Part shown: one piece after another, positions 5,777-7,960 of the stretch
Position numbering within the stretch: position 1 is the first letter of the stretch
Layout of the letters: each line of letters opens with the position of its first letter
Source of the DNA: Planctomycetota bacterium
Lineage (GTDB): Bacteria > Planctomycetota > Phycisphaerae > WQYP01
Length of the DNA stretch: 7,960 nt
Assembly (NCBI GenBank): GCA_021795535.1
Contig: JAJYPG010000043.1
Span: 1-7,960 of the forward strand
Direction: 5' to 3'
Translations under genes and position numbers: made by a program
The notes under the pieces: model-generated
Database searches by the model: none
Seen by the model: the letters and a program-made list of their open reading frames with translations, nothing else
Told to the model about the DNA's origin: nothing

Positions 5777-5782
5777 CTCCTT
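5777..5782 (-). promoter_or_regulatory. Ribosome binding site deciding the TTG start of pntAB
   Basis: A full AAGGAG (minus strand) lies 8 bases before the TTG at 5768-5766. No ATG or GTG is available between the upstream in-frame stop and this TTG, so this site fixes the start. Confidence 0.75.
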
Positions 5783-5822
5783 ATATAGGGCGCAAAGCCC
5801 TGAACAATTGCGTGCGCGCGAA

Positions 5823-6980
5823 TCAACCCGACAAACCCCAAGCTTTGCGCACCACCGGGTTGACGACTTCGCCCGCTTTAAGAACCAGCATCTCGCGGGT
5901 AATTTGATCTTCCAGATTCCACACCAGTTCCCCTTTTTTAATCAGATGATTCAGCACATTGCCCATATTGTTGGCATAGACCTGACTGGCATGAAAGGCC
6001 ACGTCCGCGGGCAGATTGGTTGGCCCCAGAATGGTCACACCCTGACAATCGACACTTTGGTCCGGCTTGGTCATTTCGCAGTTACCACCGCGCAAAGCCG
6101 CAAGGTCCACAATGACGGACCCAGGAGCCATGGCCCGCACCATCGCCTGCGTAACCAGCACCGGGGCTTTTTTCCCCGGAACCGCCGCCGTGCTGATGAC
6201 CACATCCGATTCCGCCACCACTTTGGCCATCAGTTCCCGCTGGCGGGTCTGTTCCTCGGCGGATTGTTCAGCGGCATAACCGCCGACGGTCTGGGCATCT
6301 TTTTTCTCAAGGGGAAGCTCGACAAATTTCGCGCCCAGGCTCTGAATCTGTTCCTTTACCGCGGGTCGCACATCGTAGGCACTTACCTGCGCTCCAAGCC
6401 GGCGCGCGGTGGCGATCGCCTGCAAGCCCGCCACACCCGCCCCAATCACCAGCACTTTTGCTCCGGTCAGTGTGCCGGCGGCCGTAACCATCATCGGGAA
6501 AATTTTCGGCAGGTGGCCGGCCGCCAACAGCACAGCCTTATATCCGGCCAGCGAAGCCATGGACGAAAGTGCATCCATATTCTGTGCCCGGCTGATGCGT
6601 GGCACAAGTTCCATCGCTAAAAGGGTCGCGCCCCGACCCGCAAGTGCCTCAATTCCATTCCTGTTGCTGTAGGGTTCCGCAAAGCCAATGACCACCGCCC
6701 CCTGTTTCAGAGCAGCCAGGTCTGTGGCCGAAGTGGCGGAGGAAGCTCCAGAAACATGAAGCTGCACCAGAATATCCGCACTGGCCAAAACCGCGGTGCG
6801 ATCCGCGACGATCACCCCACCCTGCTGCTCATATTGGCTGTCCATAAAGCCGGCCATGTGGCCCGCACCAGATTGAATATGAACGTCCAGACCCGCCTTG
6901 CGCAGCAGAGCTGTCCGCTGCGGAGTAAGCGCCACACATTTTTCACCGGGGAATATTTCCTGCACTACCGCGACAATCAT
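5823..6980 (-). CDS. pntAA: NAD(P) transhydrogenase subunit alpha part 1 (PntAA), NAD(H)-binding
   Basis: This 385-residue soluble domain I binds NAD(H) and passes hydride to NADP+ on PntB at the inner face of the membrane. The alanine-dehydrogenase/PNT N-terminal domain opens with MIVAVVQEIFPGEKCVALTP. It contains RISRAQNMDALSSMASLAGY (128-147), which includes the invariant Gln (Q133) near the nicotinamide. The Rossmann motif is GAGVAGLQAI (180-189), with DVRP (203-206) at the end of the second strand. The flexible loop around GGY (233-235) and LRGGNCE (296-302) also fit. I start at the ATG at 6978-6980, which gives the normal length and has GGAG 9 bases upstream. A frame reaching 7061 would add 27 atypical residues and run through the likely promoter. 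It is the first gene of the operon. Confidence 0.96.
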   Translation of the reverse strand: MIVAVVQEIFPGEKCVALTPQRTALLRKAGLDVHIQSGAGHMAGFMDSQYEQQGGVIVADRTAVLASADILVQLHVSGASSATSATDLAALKQGAVVIGFAEPYSNRNGIEALAGRGATLLAMELVPRISRAQNMDALSSMASLAGYKAVLLAAGHLPKIFPMMVTAAGTLTGAKVLVIGAGVAGLQAIATARRLGAQVSAYDVRPAVKEQIQSLGAKFVELPLEKKDAQTVGGYAAEQSAEEQTRQRELMAKVVAESDVVISTAAVPGKKAPVLVTQAMVRAMAPGSVIVDLAALRGGNCEMTKPDQSVDCQGVTILGPTNLPADVAFHASQVYANNMGNVLNHLIKKGELVWNLEDQITREMLVLKAGEVVNPVVRKAWGLSG

Positions 6981-7011
6981 CTTCCAAAACTCCAGACTTG
7001 CCCTGGTGGGA

Positions 7012-7040
7012 ATTATGGCACAGCGCATCGTAACGCACAA
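7012..7040 (-). promoter_or_regulatory. Candidate promoter of the pntAA-pntAB-pntB operon (extended -10)
   Basis: On the minus strand TTGTGC (7040-7035) is followed after 17 bp by CATAAT (7017-7012, five of six consensus bases). A TG one base upstream of the -10 box (7020-7019) makes the extended -10 form TGcCATAAT. The predicted start, around 7005, gives a leader of about 25 bases with the GGAG (6993-6990) correctly placed before the ATG at 6980. Confidence 0.55.
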
Positions 7041-7074
7041 GTGGCAAGGCGTGGCGGCCATTATTTGGTTATTG

Positions 7075-7103
7075 CCCCCTTGCGTTTGCGCGAGCCGGGG
7101 GGG
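7075..7103. repeat. GC-rich stem-loop with G7 run in the pntAA / ABC-transporter divergent region
   Basis: CCCCC (7075-7079) faces a run of seven G (7097-7103), and between them GCG (7082-7084) can pair with CGC (7089-7091) around TTTG. No T-run follows on either strand, so it is unlikely to be an intrinsic terminator. Its place between two divergent genes allows an operator or leader role for either. Confidence 0.4.
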
Positions 7104-7142
7104 ATGATTCCATTTGGCTGCAAGCAGGCCGTCCTATACCGG

Positions 7143-7147
7143 AAGGA
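7143..7147 (+). promoter_or_regulatory. Ribosome binding site of the ABC ATPase gene
   Basis: AAGGA (7143-7147) lies six bases before the ATG at 7154-7156 and supports this start. The family's N-terminal sequence also begins right at this ATG. No convincing sigma70 promoter is visible for this gene; a poor TTTGGC-16-TATACC pair ends near 7140, too close to the start codon to be likely. Confidence 0.65.
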
Positions 7148-7153
7148 TCATCC

Positions 7154-7960
7154 ATGGCCACAGTTGAACTTAAGAGTGTCTCCAAGATTTATCCGGATGG
7201 CGTGCGCGCTGTCAACGATATTTCCCTGGTTATCCAGGACCGTGAATTTATAGTGCTGGTCGGGCCATCCGGATGCGGCAAAACCACCACACTGCGCATG
7301 GTTGCCGGCCTTGAGGAAATATCCCATGGCTCGCTTTTCATTGATGGGCGCATGGTGAATTCCGTCGCCCCAAAAGACCGCGACATTGCCATGGTCTTCC
7401 AGAATTACGCCCTTTACCCCCACATGAGCGTTTACAAAAATATGGCCTTTTCCCTGAACATGCGCCGCCGCGAACTTAAACTCACCAAAGCGCAGATCGA
7501 CCAGCGCGTTCGCGAAGCCGCCGGGATTCTCGGCCTGACCGATTTCCTGAACCGGCGTCCCAAGGCACTTTCCGGAGGCCAGCGACAACGCGTTGCCGTC
7601 GGACGCGCCATTGTGCGGAATCCCAAGGCTTTTCTTTTTGACGAACCCCTTTCCAATCTTGACGCCAAGTTGCGCGTGGAAACCCGCGCGGAAATAAAGC
7701 GGCTGCACCTGCGGCTTAACACCACCACCATTTACGTTACCCATGATCAGGAAGAAGCCATGACGCTGGGCGACCGCATTGTGGTGATGAAGGACGGGGT
7801 GATTCAGCAATGCGCCCCGCCGCTGGAGGTGTATGAACGGCCTGTAAACATGTTTGTGGCCGGATTTGTGGGAACGCCCCCCATGAATTTCTTTCACGGC
7901 ACCGTGATGGATGGAAAATATTTTATGCTGAATCGCCCCGAAAACGCCGCCATACAGCGT
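7154..7960 (+). CDS. ABC transporter ATP-binding protein, MalK/UgpC/MsmX type (3' end beyond window)
   Basis: The first 269 residues are present; full proteins are about 360-375. It is the cytoplasmic ATPase that powers an ABC importer of the carbohydrate/sn-glycerol-3-phosphate class. Visible motifs in order are the aromatic start [16 protein letters not shown] (Y13), Walker A GPSGCGKT (37-44), Q-loop [11 protein letters not shown] (Q83), signature [14 protein letters not shown] (139-152), Walker B AFLFDEP (D163, E164), D-loop SNLD (167-170) and switch H197 in [13 protein letters not shown] after the Q-loop and [21 protein letters not shown] after the ATPase core are typical of this subfamily. 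The regulatory TOBE domain starts near 240 and is cut by the window edge. Substrate cannot be assigned, because such ATPases often serve several importers and no permease or binding protein is in view. It is divergent from the pnt operon. Confidence 0.93.
   Translation, partial: MATVELKSVSKIYPDGVRAVNDISLVIQDREFIVLVGPSGCGKTTTLRMVAGLEEISHGSLFIDGRMVNSVAPKDRDIAMVFQNYALYPHMSVYKNMAFSLNMRRRELKLTKAQIDQRVREAAGILGLTDFLNRRPKALSGGQRQRVAVGRAIVRNPKAFLFDEPLSNLDAKLRVETRAEIKRLHLRLNTTTIYVTHDQEEAMTLGDRIVVMKDGVIQQCAPPLEVYERPVNMFVAGFVGTPPMNFFHGTVMDGKYFMLNRPENAAIQR

Noticed and set aside
5772..6620. 282-codon open frame antisense to pntAA
   Set aside because: The product is His/Arg/Gln-rich without motifs, opposite a highly conserved gene.
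6981..7061. 27-residue N-terminal extension of PntAA
   Set aside because: The conserved domain begins exactly at the ATG at 6980, which has a ribosome site, and the extension runs through the predicted -10 and -35 boxes.
7148..7897. 249-codon open frame antisense to the ABC ATPase
   Set aside because: It lies entirely opposite a gene with every ABC motif intact, and its own product has no family features. It is a shadow of codon bias on the other strand.

Overview
The window looks like ordinary bacterial chromosome. It carries short intergenic gaps, Shine-Dalgarno-led genes and conserved housekeeping proteins, interrupted at the left end by a decayed insertion sequence. The mix of an OmpR/PhoB-type regulator, RecO, a MauE/DoxX-like redox membrane protein with a CGCFG motif, a three-gene proton-translocating transhydrogenase and a MalK/UgpC-type ATPase fits a free-living Gram-negative-type bacterium. 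Fused MauE-thioredoxin proteins and this kind of IS630 transposase suggested the PVC group (Planctomycetes/Verrucomicrobia) to me. That placement is a low-confidence inference; nothing here is a taxonomic marker.

Layout. Bases 1-751 hold an IS630-family element, read leftward. It keeps both terminal inverted repeats and the whole DDE catalytic domain but has lost the N-terminal DNA-binding half of its transposase. Bases 742-1158 contain no convincing protein gene. They hold several hairpins, one of them closed by a TTCG loop, a very good sigma70-type promoter pointing right (885-913), a 16-bp direct repeat just downstream of it, and an 8-bp inverted repeat. Bases 1159-1863 (minus) encode a two-component response regulator with no kinase gene beside it in the window. 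It is divergent from recO (2021-2878, plus), whose stop codon overlaps the start of a 315-residue membrane protein combining a MauE/DoxX-like domain with a thioredoxin-like CPVC domain (2878-3825).

Convergent with that pair is the transhydrogenase operon, read leftward: pntAA (5823-6980), pntAB (5475-5768, TTG start) and pntB (3926-5389). A good extended -10 promoter lies at 7012-7040. Divergent from it, and running off the right edge, is the ATPase subunit of a carbohydrate-type ABC importer (7154 onward). The region between them holds a GC-rich stem-loop with a run of seven G.

Working together: PntAA binds NAD(H), PntAB and PntB form the membrane proton channel, and PntB binds NADP(H). The complex uses the proton gradient to make NADPH. 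The RecO-linked protein probably handles disulfides outside the cytoplasmic membrane. The regulator's targets cannot be read from here. I found no CRISPR array, defence system, tRNA or rRNA. The two places most likely to hide something new are the possible RNA gene at about 885-1158 and the recO-coupled MauE-thioredoxin protein.
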